Shown here: in pieces, positions 45,119-54,345 of the stretch | Layout of the letters: every line of letters starts with the position of its first letter | How positions within the stretch are numbered: position 1 is the stretch's first letter | Assembly (NCBI GenBank): GCA_015075515.1 | Contig: JABTUE010000003.1 | Coordinates: 372,001 to 436,000 of the forward strand | DNA from: Planctomycetota bacterium | GTDB lineage: Bacteria > Planctomycetota > UBA8742 > UBA2392 | DNA: 64,000 nucleotides | Direction: 5' to 3' | The notes under the pieces: generated by a model | Told to the model about the DNA's origin: nothing | The model's input: only the letters and a program-made list of their open reading frames with translations | Databases searched by the model: none | Program-made: the position numbers and the translations under genes

Positions 45119-45592
45119 CTACGCCCCCATCACCTTGATGATCAGCCGCTTGCGGCGCTGGCCGTCGAACTCGGCGTAATAGATCTGCTGCCAGGTACCC
45201 AGGTCCAGCCGGCCTTCCGTGATCGGAACAATCACCTGGTGGTGCACCAGAATGCTTTTCAAATGGCTGTCGCCGTTGTCTTCGCCGGTGCGGTGGTGCA
45301 GATATTCCGTCCGCACGGCGTTCACCGGGCCGGTTTCGCCGGGCCGGGGCCACTGAATCTGCGGATAGGCCCCGTAGGGTGTCAGGCTTTCCAACCAGTG
45401 GTCAATGTCGTCCAGCAGGCCTTCTTCTGCGTCGTTGACCCACACCCCGGCGGTGATGTGCATGGCGCTGACCAGTGCCATGCCGTCCTGCACACCGGAC
45501 TTGCGCACGACTTCTTCCACCTTGTCGGTGATGCGCAGGTACTCGCGCTTGCGCCTGGTATGGAAATACAGGTACTCGGTGTAGGTTTTCAT
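45119..45592 (-). CDS. yjbQ: YjbQ/UPF0047 family protein
   Basis: 157 residues. Conserved [21 protein letters not shown] and [20 protein letters not shown] with [13 protein letters not shown], the His/Glu-rich family core. YjbQ of E. coli has weak thiamin phosphate synthase activity in vitro; the true role is unsettled. ATG 45592 has AAAGG upstream and starts at the family N-terminus. Confidence 0.9.
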   Translation of the reverse strand: MKTYTEYLYFHTRRKREYLRITDKVEEVVRKSGVQDGMALVSAMHITAGVWVNDAEEGLLDDIDHWLESLTPYGAYPQIQWPRPGETGPVNAVRTEYLHHRTGEDNGDSHLKSILVHHQVIVPITEGRLDLGTWQQIYYAEFDGQRRKRLIIKVMGA

Positions 45593-45691
45593 CACTTGGC
45601 CTTTCAACGGTTCACGGTTACTGCCCCTGTTTTGACCTGCCGTCAACTGGCGACACTTAACCCTCGCCCTCGCATTTACAACATCCTGTGA

Positions 45692-45720
45692 TTGACACGC
45701 ATCACGGGCGCAAGTGTAGT
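45692..45720 (+). promoter_or_regulatory. Promoter for the Rrf2 gene
   Basis: TTGACA (45692-45697), 17-nt spacer, TGTAGT (45715-45720). The start would fall right before the ribosome site AGGAGA at 45729. Confidence 0.5.
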
Positions 45721-45738
45721 AATAGGCAGGAGACCGCC

Positions 45739-46179
45739 TTGATCTTCAGCCGCAAAACCGATTACGGCCTTCGGGCCCTGATGTACCTGGCCGACCGGCG
45801 CGGGCGCGGGCCCGTCACCCTGCACGAGATCGCCGAAAAGCTGATGATCCCCAAGGCGTTTCTCAGCAAAATTCTGCAACAGCTTGCCAAAAAGGGCGTC
45901 GTGCGCAGCCTCAAGGGCCCCAGCGGCGGCTTTGTTCTGGCCGCTGAACCCGCCGAACTGACCATGCAGGAAATTTTACTGGAAATTGACGGCCCGATGC
46001 GGGTCTTTGAGTGCTTCGCCACTGAATCCGACTGCAGCTACTACGGCGACTGCCTGATCCGCGACGTGTTCGGCGAAGTCGAGCAGAAAATCGGCCAGGT
46101 TCTGGCCCAGTACACGCTGGCCGATTTCCAGCGCCACCGTGAGAAAACTCCCGAATCCGCCGGCCCGGCCAAGGCCTGA
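45739..46179 (+). CDS. Rrf2-family Fe-S transcriptional regulator
   Basis: 146 residues. Winged helix with [35 protein letters not shown] and GPSGGFVLA. Three Cys at 92, 99 and 105 sit where IscR binds its Fe-S cluster (92, 98, 104), so it likely senses iron, oxygen or NO. TTG start with AGGAGA about 5 nt upstream. The neighbouring genes are not Fe-S genes, so its targets are unclear. Confidence 0.88.
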   Translation: MIFSRKTDYGLRALMYLADRRGRGPVTLHEIAEKLMIPKAFLSKILQQLAKKGVVRSLKGPSGGFVLAAEPAELTMQEILLEIDGPMRVFECFATESDCSYYGDCLIRDVFGEVEQKIGQVLAQYTLADFQRHREKTPESAGPAKA

Positions 46180-46312
46180 CCACCCCAAGCGGCAACCGCC
46201 TTTGCTGTCTGGCCCTTGGCAAGGGGGCAGGGTGCAAGGCATAGTCCCCACCGCAGCGCCCTGAAGCCGGCCCTCGGGGCACCGGCGCGGCGCAACTCAT
46301 CGGGACAAGCGC

Positions 46313-47587
46313 ATGTCCACTCGCACCACCGGACGTCACCTTTCTACCTCCCGTCGCTACAACGCGTTTGAAGCTGTCAACGCCATGTTCGACCGCGCGG
46401 CCGACCGGCTGAACATGCCGGACTGGCTGCGCGAGATTCTCAAGACGCCGTTTCGTGAAGTGACGGTTTCGGTGCCGGTGCGCATGGACAGCGGCAAGAT
46501 CCAGGTCTACACGGGCTATCGCATCCAGCACAACGGCGCCCGCGGCCCGTGGAAGGGCGGCATCCGTTATCACCCCGAAGTGGACAAAGATGAAGTGCGC
46601 GCGCTGGCCAGCCTGATGACCTGGAAGACCGCGCTGGTGGATGTTCCGTTCGGCGGCGCCAAGGGCGGCGTGGCCTGCGACCCCATGAACATGAGCATGC
46701 TCGAGCTGGAAAGGCTCACGCGCAAGTTCACCGCGCGCATCGCCATTGTGCTGGGCCCCCAGCGCGACGTGCCCGCCCCCGACATGGGCACCGACGGCCA
46801 GGTCATGGCCTGGCTGATGGATGAATATTCAAGCCGCCGCGGTTACAGCCCCGGCGTGGTCACCGGCAAGCCCGTCAACGTGGGCGGCTCGCGCGGACGT
46901 GTCACGGCCACGGCTATGGGCGTGATTGCCACCACCGAGGCCTACTACACGGCGCACGGGCAGTCCATCAAGGGCAAGACCTGCGCGATTCAGGGCTTCG
47001 GCAACGTGGGCAGCTACACCGCCAAATTCTGGCACGAACACGGCGGCAAGGTCGTGGCAATCACCGACGTCAAGGGCGGCGTGTACAACCCCAAAGGCCT
47101 GGACATCCCGGCGCTGTGGCAGTACTTCCAGGAAAAACGCACCGTGGCGGGCTTTCCGGGCGGCGACGTGATGAACAACCAGGACATGTTCGCCCTGCCC
47201 GTGGACTGCCTGATTCCCGCCGCGCTGGGCGACGTGATCACCCCCGACAACGCCGGCAACATCAAGGCGCCGCTGATTGTCGAAGCCGCCAACCACCCCA
47301 CCATGCCCTCGGCCGACGAGCTGCTGCACGAACGCGGCATCACGATTGTGCCCGACATTCTGGCCAATGCCGGCGGCGTGACGGTCAGCTACTTTGAGTG
47401 GAGCCAGAACCTGACCCAGTTCTACTGGGACGAAGACCAGGTGAACAAGGAACTGGATCGCAAGATGCGTAAGGGCTTCCACGACGTGTTCGAACTGTCG
47501 AAGAAGGAAAAGACCTCCATGCGCACGGCGGCCTTCATGCTGGCCCTTCAGCGCGTGGGCGACGCCGAAACCCAGCGCGGCAACTGA
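46313..47587 (+). CDS. gdhA: Glutamate dehydrogenase (Glu/Leu/Phe/Val dehydrogenase family)
   Basis: 424 residues. Substrate domain with GPWKGGIRYHPEVDKDEVRA and VPFGGAKGGV (catalytic Lys), DMGTDGQVMAWLMDEYS, and a Rossmann domain with IQGFGNVGSYTA. NAD-type GDH of the hexameric 420-residue class; converts glutamate to 2-oxoglutarate and ammonia. Cofactor choice not assigned. 133 nt separate it from the Rrf2 gene. Confidence 0.93.
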   Translation: MSTRTTGRHLSTSRRYNAFEAVNAMFDRAADRLNMPDWLREILKTPFREVTVSVPVRMDSGKIQVYTGYRIQHNGARGPWKGGIRYHPEVDKDEVRALASLMTWKTALVDVPFGGAKGGVACDPMNMSMLELERLTRKFTARIAIVLGPQRDVPAPDMGTDGQVMAWLMDEYSSRRGYSPGVVTGKPVNVGGSRGRVTATAMGVIATTEAYYTAHGQSIKGKTCAIQGFGNVGSYTAKFWHEHGGKVVAITDVKGGVYNPKGLDIPALWQYFQEKRTVAGFPGGDVMNNQDMFALPVDCLIPAALGDVITPDNAGNIKAPLIVEAANHPTMPSADELLHERGITIVPDILANAGGVTVSYFEWSQNLTQFYWDEDQVNKELDRKMRKGFHDVFELSKKEKTSMRTAAFMLALQRVGDAETQRGN

Positions 47588-47650
47588 TCGCCACCGAAAG
47601 CGTTGGCACGCAAGCGCCGGCGTCTGGCCGGCATGTGGCGCGGGCGCCAC

Positions 47651-47755
47651 GCCCGCGTCAGACCCGCGCCGGACCCCCACGCCCGCGCCGGACCCCCACG
47701 CCCGCGCCGGACCCCATCCTGCCCGCGCCGGACCCCACGCCCGCGCGCCAAGCCC
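47651..47755. repeat. Short tandem repeat, ~19-bp GC-rich unit
   Basis: About five imperfect copies of GCCCGCGCCGGACCCCCAC, some copies lacking a C or carrying a small insert. It fills the gap after gdhA and may hinder replication or assembly; copy number could be unreliable. Confidence 0.85.
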
Positions 47756-47810
47756 CGGAAATGTCGCATCCCCAATTACCCTGTTGGCGGACTCTTTTGA
47801 GGAAACCGCC

Positions 47811-48593
47811 ATGATCGCCCGACACAACAAACCCTCCGTGCGCCAGGCCGCCGCCATGATGCCGCCCGGCCCCGACCGCGACGCCCTGTTCGAGCGCGCC
47901 GACCAGATCTACGCCGCCGGCCCCGGGCCGTTTCTGGAAAAGCGCATCGCCGCCGTCCAGCGCGCGCTGGAAATGATCTGGGCCACCCAGGAAGCCCAGT
48001 TCAAAACCAACCCCGCCCAGCCGCCGGCCATGGCCCGCGAACACCTGCGCTATGAAAACCAGCTTGACCGCATGACACGCGCCCACGCCGCGCTGTGGGA
48101 AGACGCCCTGCACACGGCCCGCGAAGCCATCTTCCGCGAGACCGGCAAACGCCTGGCCGTACAGGTCTACGAAATGGACGAAAACTGGCACGACCTGAAA
48201 AAGCGCCTGTACCACGACTCGTACTACGCCAAACACCGCCCGGAACTCGAGACATCCCACAGGGTCGAACCCAGGGCCGCGCTCAAGACCGCGCCCAGGG
48301 CCGAGACGACACCCAAACCCGCGCCCGTCACGGAACCCGCCACGGAAACCGCCCCCGCGGCCTCAACGGCACCGGCCACGGAATCCACCACGGCGCCCAA
48401 GGCCGAAACCGCGCGGCCCACCCAGCCGCCGCAACGGCCTGAAACCCCGCGCCAGACTCAGCCCCTGCCCGGGCTTGCCATTCCGCGCGGAGACTTCAGC
48501 GCCCTGTTCGAAGCCGTGCGCCAGAAGCTGGCCCGCACAACCCCGATCCAGCCGCCACTCCAGCCGCCGCCGGACGACCCGCACGTGGCGTGA
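47811..48593 (+). CDS. Unknown protein with Pro/Ala/Thr-rich tail
   Basis: 260 residues. Residues 1-~145 are helical and charged (ERADQIYAAGPGPFLEKRI, MIWATQEAQFKTNPAQPPAM, YENQLDRMTRAHAALWEDAL). Residues ~150-230 are a low-complexity P/A/T/E linker, followed by a short helix (GDFSALFEAVRQKLARTT). No signal peptide. ATG 47811 has GAGGAAA 5-6 nt upstream; a TTG at 47784 is a weaker choice. No family recognised. Confidence 0.6.
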   Translation: MIARHNKPSVRQAAAMMPPGPDRDALFERADQIYAAGPGPFLEKRIAAVQRALEMIWATQEAQFKTNPAQPPAMAREHLRYENQLDRMTRAHAALWEDALHTAREAIFRETGKRLAVQVYEMDENWHDLKKRLYHDSYYAKHRPELETSHRVEPRAALKTAPRAETTPKPAPVTEPATETAPAASTAPATESTTAPKAETARPTQPPQRPETPRQTQPLPGLAIPRGDFSALFEAVRQKLARTTPIQPPLQPPPDDPHVA

Positions 48594-48658
48594 CCGCGGT
48601 TTGGAGGCGAAAGGCTGAGGCGAAAGGCGAAAAGCTAGAGGCTGAAGGTGAAAGGTTG

Positions 48659-48688
48659 GAACAGCCAGTTGCAAGCCGCTGGCTGTTC
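48659..48688. promoter_or_regulatory. Inverted repeat, 10-bp arms
   Basis: GAACAGCCAG and CTGGCTGTTC flank a 10-nt loop, without a T run. It follows purine-rich repeats (GAGGCGAAAGGCT-like, 48603-48655). Could end the preceding transcript or serve as an operator for the next gene. The 281-nt gap 48594-48874 otherwise holds only the promoter below. Confidence 0.4.
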
Positions 48689-48765
48689 GCCCGTTCACTT
48701 AAGCTTTGCGCCCCCTGCACTCCATCCCCACCGCCCCGCCCCACGCCCCAAGGCATGACATATCC

Positions 48766-48795
48766 GTGACAGCAGATGGATACTGCCATGATAAT
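48766..48795 (+). promoter_or_regulatory. Promoter of the YwqK/MORN-like lipoprotein gene
   Basis: GTGACA (48766-48771), 18-nt spacer, GATAAT (48790-48795): five of six at both boxes. Confidence 0.55.
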
Positions 48796-48874
48796 GCAAC
48801 AGGGCGGGCGCTTGCGCGCCTTGTTCCGCGCCGGGTGCCGCCCATAATGACACCGGCCCTGCCGGAGTTTTCCT

Positions 48875-51202
48875 ATGTCCAGCTATCAGCCGGTGCGCGT
48901 GCCTGCCCGCGCCGTAGTTCTTTTGGCGTTCTGGATTGTCGCCTGCGCCTCGACCGAAGAAACCTACTATCCCAGTTACACCCCGCCGCCCAGCGACCCC
49001 CAGCCCAGCTACACCCCGCCGCCCAGCAGCCCGCAGACCGCCCGGCCGGAGCCTCCGCCCAGACCGACGTTGCCGGGGTACATTCCCGAACTCGACAAGA
49101 GCAAACCGCCCGAATACCCGGTAACCAGCACCGAAGTGCTTGCCGCACCGACGCCGCCGGCCAAGCCAACGGACGACCTGTGGCAGCGGCTGTCTGAAAA
49201 GTACGGCGTGCAGGCCGGCGAAAGCAACCCCAACCGCGGCAACCCGGGCGACCCGCTGATTCAGTTCAACTTCGAGTTGGGCTTTGACAACCACAAGGTC
49301 ACGCTGGCCTGCGTGGCGGAGTCACGCATCGAGTACTCCGGCGGCGGCAGCACCAAGCTGGCCCACGGGCTTGGCTTCTGCACCTTTGACAACAGCCGCG
49401 CCACGATGAGCCCCAACACCTACTACAGCCTGGCCGACCCGTATTGCTATTGCATCGGCTACTTCCGCGACGGCCGCATGCACGGCCCCTGGGCCTTCAA
49501 CCGCGAAGACGAAGCCCGCCAAGGCAAATCCGTACATCTGTACACCGCCGAGTACCTGAACAACCAGGTCAACGGCGAGGTGCGCTTCTATGACGACAAG
49601 GGCTACCTGACCGAACAATGCTGGGGCGTGGGCGGCGTCCGCCACGGCGCATCGTACCAGTGGACGGCCAACGGCTCCGTGACCACGTCGTTTGTGGGCG
49701 GCGTGCAAAGCGGAACCCGGGTCGAGTTCGACAGCCAGGGCCGCCTGAGCCGGCGCGGCCAGATCCACGAGGGCAGCTTCTGGGGCAGAACCGAGTTCTG
49801 GTTTCCCGGCGCGACGTACCCCTATCTGGTGCGGTACTTCGATTTCGGGGCCAACCGCGGCTGGGGCACCTATTACCGCGACACGGGCACAATCGGCTAC
49901 CAGGCCTGGTTCGAAGACGGCAAGCGCAACGGGCCCTGGGTGTCCTACACCGAGGCCGGCAAGAAGCACTGGACCGGCAGCTACGTCAACGGCAGCGCGC
50001 ACGGGCGGTTCCAGCGCTTTCACGAAGAAGGCTGGATGGACATGGATTGTGAATACGCCAACGGCCGCCAGACCGGACTGGCGCGCTGGTATTACAAGTC
50101 CGGCAAGGTGCTGGAAGAAGGCAACCTGGTGGACGGCAAGCGCCACGGCGAGTTCAAGGCCTGGCGCGAAGACGGCACCCTGCAATGGATCTGCCTGTGG
50201 GACAACGGCGTCGCGGGCAAGACCACCTTCTACGACGCCCAGGGCAACATCGAGCGCGTGACCGGCGACCCCGAGGCCATGCGCAACGCGCCGGGCTGGA
50301 CATGGATAGACAACGGGGAGTTCGCCGGCCTCGACGCGGGCTATGCCGCGCTGGCCTTTGACGAAGCAACCGGGCACTGCGTGATGTTCGGCGGGGCGGA
50401 CCTTGAGGAATCCAAGAATGACATGCGCGAGTTTGACGGCACCCGGTGGGCGCCCGTTCAGCCGCGCCGCGTGCCGCCCGCCTGCACGGAAGCCACGCTG
50501 TACTTCGACACCGGGCGCAAACGGCTGCGGCTGGTCGGGGGCACCACGTTTTATGACTTCGACATTGAGTCGCTGACACCCCAGCGCGGCATCTGGGAAT
50601 GGGACGGCAAGCTGTGGACACAGATCAACGACGGCGCATCCGGGCCTGATCTCATCTACCCCCATGGCGCGGCCTTTGACCGCGAGCGCAACGTGCTGGT
50701 GGCGCTGGGGCAGCGCCGCGACGCCGACCCGATGGATCCCTGGCGCACCTGGCTGTTTGACGGCGAAAAGTGGACGGACCTGCCGGCACCCGAAAGCAGC
50801 TCGCACACCGACGCCCAGATGGTCTGGGACGCCGGCGCGGGCAAGGTTGCCCTGTGGCTGCCGTCAGAAGCCACCGGCGCGGCCACCCACCGCGCCTGGC
50901 ACTTTGACGGCCAGGCCTGGCAGGCCGCCCCGGCGTCGCTGATTCCGCCGGACGGCAAGGTGTTGAGCCTGTGCCATGACACCGGCCGCAAGGGCATCTG
51001 GGCGATTCAGCCCGGCCGGGTTCTGTTCTATGACGGCGCCAACTGGACGGGCTATGAGACCCCGGCCCTGGTTGGCAAGAACAGCCAGATTCTGGTAGAC
51101 CCGAAGTCAGGCCGGGTGTTCGTGCACGGCTGGAAAACGACACTGGATGAGTACCGCAACGACAGCTGGTGGTTTGACCCGAAACAAGGCAAAAGCAAAT
51201 AG
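48875..51202 (+). CDS. Large lipoprotein with YwqK/MORN-like repeats and Kelch-like C-terminus
   Basis: 775 residues. Lipobox IVAC with Cys24. A Pro-rich linker follows in which SYTPPPSDPQP and SYTPPPSSPQT form a direct repeat. Residues ~170-470 are YwqK/MORN-like strands: GRMHGPWAF, NNQVNGEVRFYDDKG, GKRNGPWVSYTEAGK, GSAHGRFQRFHEEG, GKRHGEFKAWREDG. From ~480 come Kelch-like blades (YAALAFDEATGHCVMFGG, GIWEWDGKLWTQIN, PWRTWLFDGEKWTDLP, HRAWHFDGQAWQAAP). Probably an outer-membrane-anchored binding protein. The name YwqK implies no antitoxin role here. Confidence 0.8.
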   Translation: MSSYQPVRVPARAVVLLAFWIVACASTEETYYPSYTPPPSDPQPSYTPPPSSPQTARPEPPPRPTLPGYIPELDKSKPPEYPVTSTEVLAAPTPPAKPTDDLWQRLSEKYGVQAGESNPNRGNPGDPLIQFNFELGFDNHKVTLACVAESRIEYSGGGSTKLAHGLGFCTFDNSRATMSPNTYYSLADPYCYCIGYFRDGRMHGPWAFNREDEARQGKSVHLYTAEYLNNQVNGEVRFYDDKGYLTEQCWGVGGVRHGASYQWTANGSVTTSFVGGVQSGTRVEFDSQGRLSRRGQIHEGSFWGRTEFWFPGATYPYLVRYFDFGANRGWGTYYRDTGTIGYQAWFEDGKRNGPWVSYTEAGKKHWTGSYVNGSAHGRFQRFHEEGWMDMDCEYANGRQTGLARWYYKSGKVLEEGNLVDGKRHGEFKAWREDGTLQWICLWDNGVAGKTTFYDAQGNIERVTGDPEAMRNAPGWTWIDNGEFAGLDAGYAALAFDEATGHCVMFGGADLEESKNDMREFDGTRWAPVQPRRVPPACTEATLYFDTGRKRLRLVGGTTFYDFDIESLTPQRGIWEWDGKLWTQINDGASGPDLIYPHGAAFDRERNVLVALGQRRDADPMDPWRTWLFDGEKWTDLPAPESSSHTDAQMVWDAGAGKVALWLPSEATGAATHRAWHFDGQAWQAAPASLIPPDGKVLSLCHDTGRKGIWAIQPGRVLFYDGANWTGYETPALVGKNSQILVDPKSGRVFVHGWKTTLDEYRNDSWWFDPKQGKSK

Positions 51203-51239
51203 TTCGGCCGCCGGGGCGGCAAGGAATCAGGAGAGCGCA

Positions 51240-52172
51240 GTGAACGCAGGGGCAATCGCCACTCTGGACGCGCCGCCGGTCAACGCGGCGCCACAGGACA
51301 TGGAACTGGTGCGGCACCAGGCCGTAGTGGCGGCCAAGGGCCATGAAGACCGGGTGGTCTCGCGTGACGACCGGCTGAAACAGGTGTACTGGCTGGATCT
51401 GGTCAAGGTGACGCGCTGGCAGGCGTTTGTCGAAACAACCCTGAGCACGCCCTGGGTGGTTCTGACACTGGTGTTCTTCTATCTGGTGCAATCCACCGGT
51501 TCGTGGTGGTGGCTGATCCCCGGACTGCTGTGCAGCTTTTACGTGTTTCTGACCGGCCTGCGCCAGGCGCACAACGCCTTTCATTATTCGGTGGGCATTC
51601 CGCGGCTGGGGTGCGATCTGCTGATGACCTGGCTGAGTCTGGTCATGACCGGCAGCATGCACGCCGTGCAGTTCAACCACCTGCACCATCACCGCACCAA
51701 CGGCGGCGACGACGACGTGGAAGGGTTCACCGCCAAGCTGTCCTGGTGGCAGGCCCTGCTGGTGGGCCCGTACTTTCCGCTGAAGCTGCACTGGTTCGCG
51801 CTCAAGAACGCGCGGCCGGCCCAGAAACGCTGGATCCATGCCGAGCTGGCGCTTGGGGCGGTGTGGGGCGCGGTGGTGATCTGGCTGACCCTGGCGTTCA
51901 ACCAGTGGTGGCTGGCGATCTATTGGGGCAGCATGCTGCTGGGCCAGTGCGGCACGGGCTTTTTCGCCGTCTGGACCGTCCACCACGGCTGCCACGGCAC
52001 CCAGTTCATTGCCCGCACCCAGCGCGGCTGGCTGAAGAACCTGATCAGCTACCAGATGTTCCACCACGTGGAACATCACCTGTTTCCGGCGGTACCGACC
52101 TGCAACTGGGCCAAGCTGGGCAAGCGCCTGGATGAGGCGGCACCCGAGCTGCGCTCGATGCAGGTGTACTAG
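51240..52172 (+). CDS. Membrane fatty acid desaturase
   Basis: 310 residues. Three His boxes of the membrane di-iron family: HNAFH, HLHHH and HHVEHH, with TM pairs between them. GTG start at 51240 with AGGAG 6 nt upstream; 37 nt after the lipoprotein. Introduces double bonds into acyl lipids or hydroxylates/ketolates related substrates; regiochemistry cannot be told. Confidence 0.88.
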   Translation: MNAGAIATLDAPPVNAAPQDMELVRHQAVVAAKGHEDRVVSRDDRLKQVYWLDLVKVTRWQAFVETTLSTPWVVLTLVFFYLVQSTGSWWWLIPGLLCSFYVFLTGLRQAHNAFHYSVGIPRLGCDLLMTWLSLVMTGSMHAVQFNHLHHHRTNGGDDDVEGFTAKLSWWQALLVGPYFPLKLHWFALKNARPAQKRWIHAELALGAVWGAVVIWLTLAFNQWWLAIYWGSMLLGQCGTGFFAVWTVHHGCHGTQFIARTQRGWLKNLISYQMFHHVEHHLFPAVPTCNWAKLGKRLDEAAPELRSMQVY

Positions 52173-52242
52173 GAGTGTGTCAGTAACTTGAAGATTCCGC
52201 CCGGAATGCGTAAAAGCTAGTACCCGCTCACTGGAGACCTCA

Positions 52243-53286
52243 GTGACAGACCCGCAACGTGTCCGGGTGGCCGTCATCGGCGTAGGCCACCTTGGCAAGA
52301 ATCACGCCCGCTGTCTCAAAGAACTGCCCAACGCGGAACTCGTTGCCGTCTGCGACAGCAACGAAAAAACCCGCAACACGATTGCCGAACGCTTTCACGT
52401 TGAGCCCTGCGACGACTTCAAAAAGCTCAAGGGCCGCATTGACGCCGCCACCGTGGTCGTGCCCACCCGGTACCACTATGAAGTCGCAAGCTGGCTGATT
52501 GAAAACGGCATCCATGTGCTGGTTGAAAAGCCCATGGCCTACACCGTCGAGGAGTGCCACAAACTGACGGAACTGGCCAAGAAGCACAAGCGCATCCTGC
52601 AGGTCGGGCACATCGAACGCTTCAACCCGGCCCTGACCAGCATCCGCAACGCCATCAATACCGCCGCGTTCATCGAGGCCGACCGGCTGTCACCCTATCC
52701 GTTCCGCAGCACCGACGTGGGCGTGGTGATGGACGTGATGATCCACGACCTGGACATCATCCTCAGCATCGTGCGCAGCGAAGTCGTGGACATCCAGGCC
52801 GTGGCCACGCCGGTGCTGAGCAAGAAGTTCGAAGACATCTGCAGCGTCCGGCTTACGTTCAAGAACGGCTGCGTGGCCAACATCACCGCCAGCCGCATCA
52901 GCGACAAAAGTGTGCGCAAGATGCGCATCTTCTGCGCCGACCGGTACCTGAACCTCGACTTTGCCGCCAAGCAGGCCTGGATCTACAGCAAGACCCCCAA
53001 GCTGGACGAAGCCAACTTCAACGTCGAAAACGTGGACATCAGCAAGATTGACGACCTGATGCAGTTCGTGTTCAACGACCTGATCCGCGTCGAGCAGGTG
53101 GTGATCGGCGAAGAAGAGCCGCTGAAGGCCGAACTCAAGCATTTCTTGCGAAGTGTCCAGACCGGCGAACGCCCCCAGGTCGGCGGCGAAGAAGGTTTGG
53201 CGGCGATCCAACTGGCCCACGACATTCTGAAGAAGGCCCGCGAGCATTACGCCCGGCACGTGCCTGAAGAACACCGTCGCTGGTAG
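52243..53286 (+). CDS. Gfo/Idh/MocA-family oxidoreductase, GnnA-like
   Basis: 347 residues. Rossmann motif VIGVGHLGKNHARCL, then VLVEKPMAYTVEEC (the EKP Lys) and a catalytic-region VMIHDLDIILS. The HxxRFNPA stretch (GHIERFNPALTS) is the one seen in UDP-GlcNAc 3-dehydrogenases such as GnnA, used to make amide-linked lipid A. The substrate is inference, as no gnnB or lpx gene is in the window. GTG start with GGAGA upstream. Confidence 0.85.
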   Translation: MTDPQRVRVAVIGVGHLGKNHARCLKELPNAELVAVCDSNEKTRNTIAERFHVEPCDDFKKLKGRIDAATVVVPTRYHYEVASWLIENGIHVLVEKPMAYTVEECHKLTELAKKHKRILQVGHIERFNPALTSIRNAINTAAFIEADRLSPYPFRSTDVGVVMDVMIHDLDIILSIVRSEVVDIQAVATPVLSKKFEDICSVRLTFKNGCVANITASRISDKSVRKMRIFCADRYLNLDFAAKQAWIYSKTPKLDEANFNVENVDISKIDDLMQFVFNDLIRVEQVVIGEEEPLKAELKHFLRSVQTGERPQVGGEEGLAAIQLAHDILKKAREHYARHVPEEHRRW

Positions 53287-54345
53287 CCGGCCAGCGAAAA
53301 CGGCGCGCCTTGCGGCGCGCCATTTTGTCTTTACCGCCTGGTTGGACGCCTTGTTCAGACGATCCAGGGCAGACTTGGCACTCTTGACCCAGGTGTTGTC
53401 CGCGGGGCCGGCATCCACAATCGCCTGCAACTCGGACTTGGCAGCTTCCTTGTCGCCAGCCTCGGCCGCAAGCTGCGCGGCCCAGAACTTGATTTCGGTC
53501 AGACGGTCAGACTTGGGAAAGGCCTCCGCCAGAGCCTTGAGTTCCGTGCGGCCGTCAGCGGGCTTCTTCTGCACACCCTTGATACGCGCGTTCAGGATGC
53601 TGGGCGAAATCGCGCGCTCGTCCTTGGCCTTGACCATGTCGGGCAGAACCGTCGCGTGAATGCCCGCGATCTTTTCCAGAACGGCGTTCTGGTTGTCCTT
53701 GTTCATTGTGCCCAGCAGCAGGTTGGCGCGGGCCAGTTGCACGTCCACATAGCGCTTGTCGTCCTTGGCCAGCTTGGCGGCGAACGTTTCATACAGATCC
53801 AGCGCTTCCTTGGACTTGTCCAGCGTGTGGTACGCGCCGGCAAGCTTCAGCCCGGCGTCCACATCTTCGGGCTTTTCCTTGTGGGCGGCCTCATAGGCGG
53901 CCACGTTGGTCAGCGCGTCTTCGAGTTTGGGAAACCAGGCAATCGCTTCGGCAGGTGTGGAAAACGGCGAGCCGACCTTGCGGGCCTGTTCGACGCCCTC
54001 GGCGTCGGTGATGACGAATGTCGGGAAGGCGCGAATGTTGTACTTCTTGAGGATCGGCGCCGTCTTTTCCTTGTCTATGTCCTGGTACACCATGACCGGG
54101 ACAAAGCTTTTGGCGATGACTTTGGCAAGTTCTTCACTGGGCCAGACATCCCGTGCCAGGCTCTTGCAGGGTCCTCACCACGTGGCGGTAAACTCAATGA
54201 ACACGCGCTTCTTTTCGGCCTTGGCCGTCTCAAGCGCCTTTTCGTAGGTCTCGACCCACTTCACGCCAGCCTTGGCGTCTTCCGCAAATGCGGGAGCCGC
54301 CAACAGGGCCAACGCAAAGAAGCCGAGTGCAAACATGGGCTTCAT
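52690..54345 (-). CDS. Exported thioredoxin-TPR protein with TGA (selenocysteine) at the active site
   Basis: ATG 54345 follows AGGAGA by 5 nt and a signal peptide (MKPMFALGFFALALLAAPAFA). The thioredoxin fold comes next: RVFIEFTATW, then TGA at 54175-54177 (codon 57), then GPCKSLARDVW, then YNIRAFPTFVITD with the cis-Pro. TGA replaces the first Cys of the W-C-G-P-C active site, so selenocysteine insertion is the simplest reading. TPR-like helices follow (DAGLKLAGAYHTLDKSKEAL). Homology ends near 53331 (LDRLNKASNQA), but no stop is in frame there. A TAA sits one base out, and the frame runs antisense through the oxidoreductase to 52690. The true end is therefore probably near 53329, with a one-base indel. 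Conventional calling would start at ATG 54093 and lose the active site. Confidence 0.82.
53302..53330. terminator. Bidirectional terminator between convergent genes
   Basis: GGCGCGCC, TTGC, GGCGCGCC (53302-53321) followed by ATTTTGTCTTT on plus; on the minus strand GTTTTC follows. It ends the oxidoreductase and thioredoxin transcripts. Confidence 0.8.
54125..54174 (-). promoter_or_regulatory. Possible bacterial SECIS hairpin after the TGA
   Basis: Immediately downstream of the TGA, GCAAG (54167-54163) can pair with CTTGC (54129-54125). An inner CTGG (54159-54156) pairs with CCAG (54140-54137) around a ~15-nt loop that lies 20-34 nt after the TGA, the spacing known for bacterial SECIS loops. 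The stem is modest and the assignment is mainly positional. Confidence 0.4.

Noticed and set aside
47651..47755. CRISPR array
   Set aside because: Units are 19 bp and contiguous with no unique spacers.
48875..51202. Toxin-antitoxin module, because of YwqK-like repeats
   Set aside because: The protein is a large lipoprotein with MORN/Kelch-like repeats and there is no toxin gene next to it.
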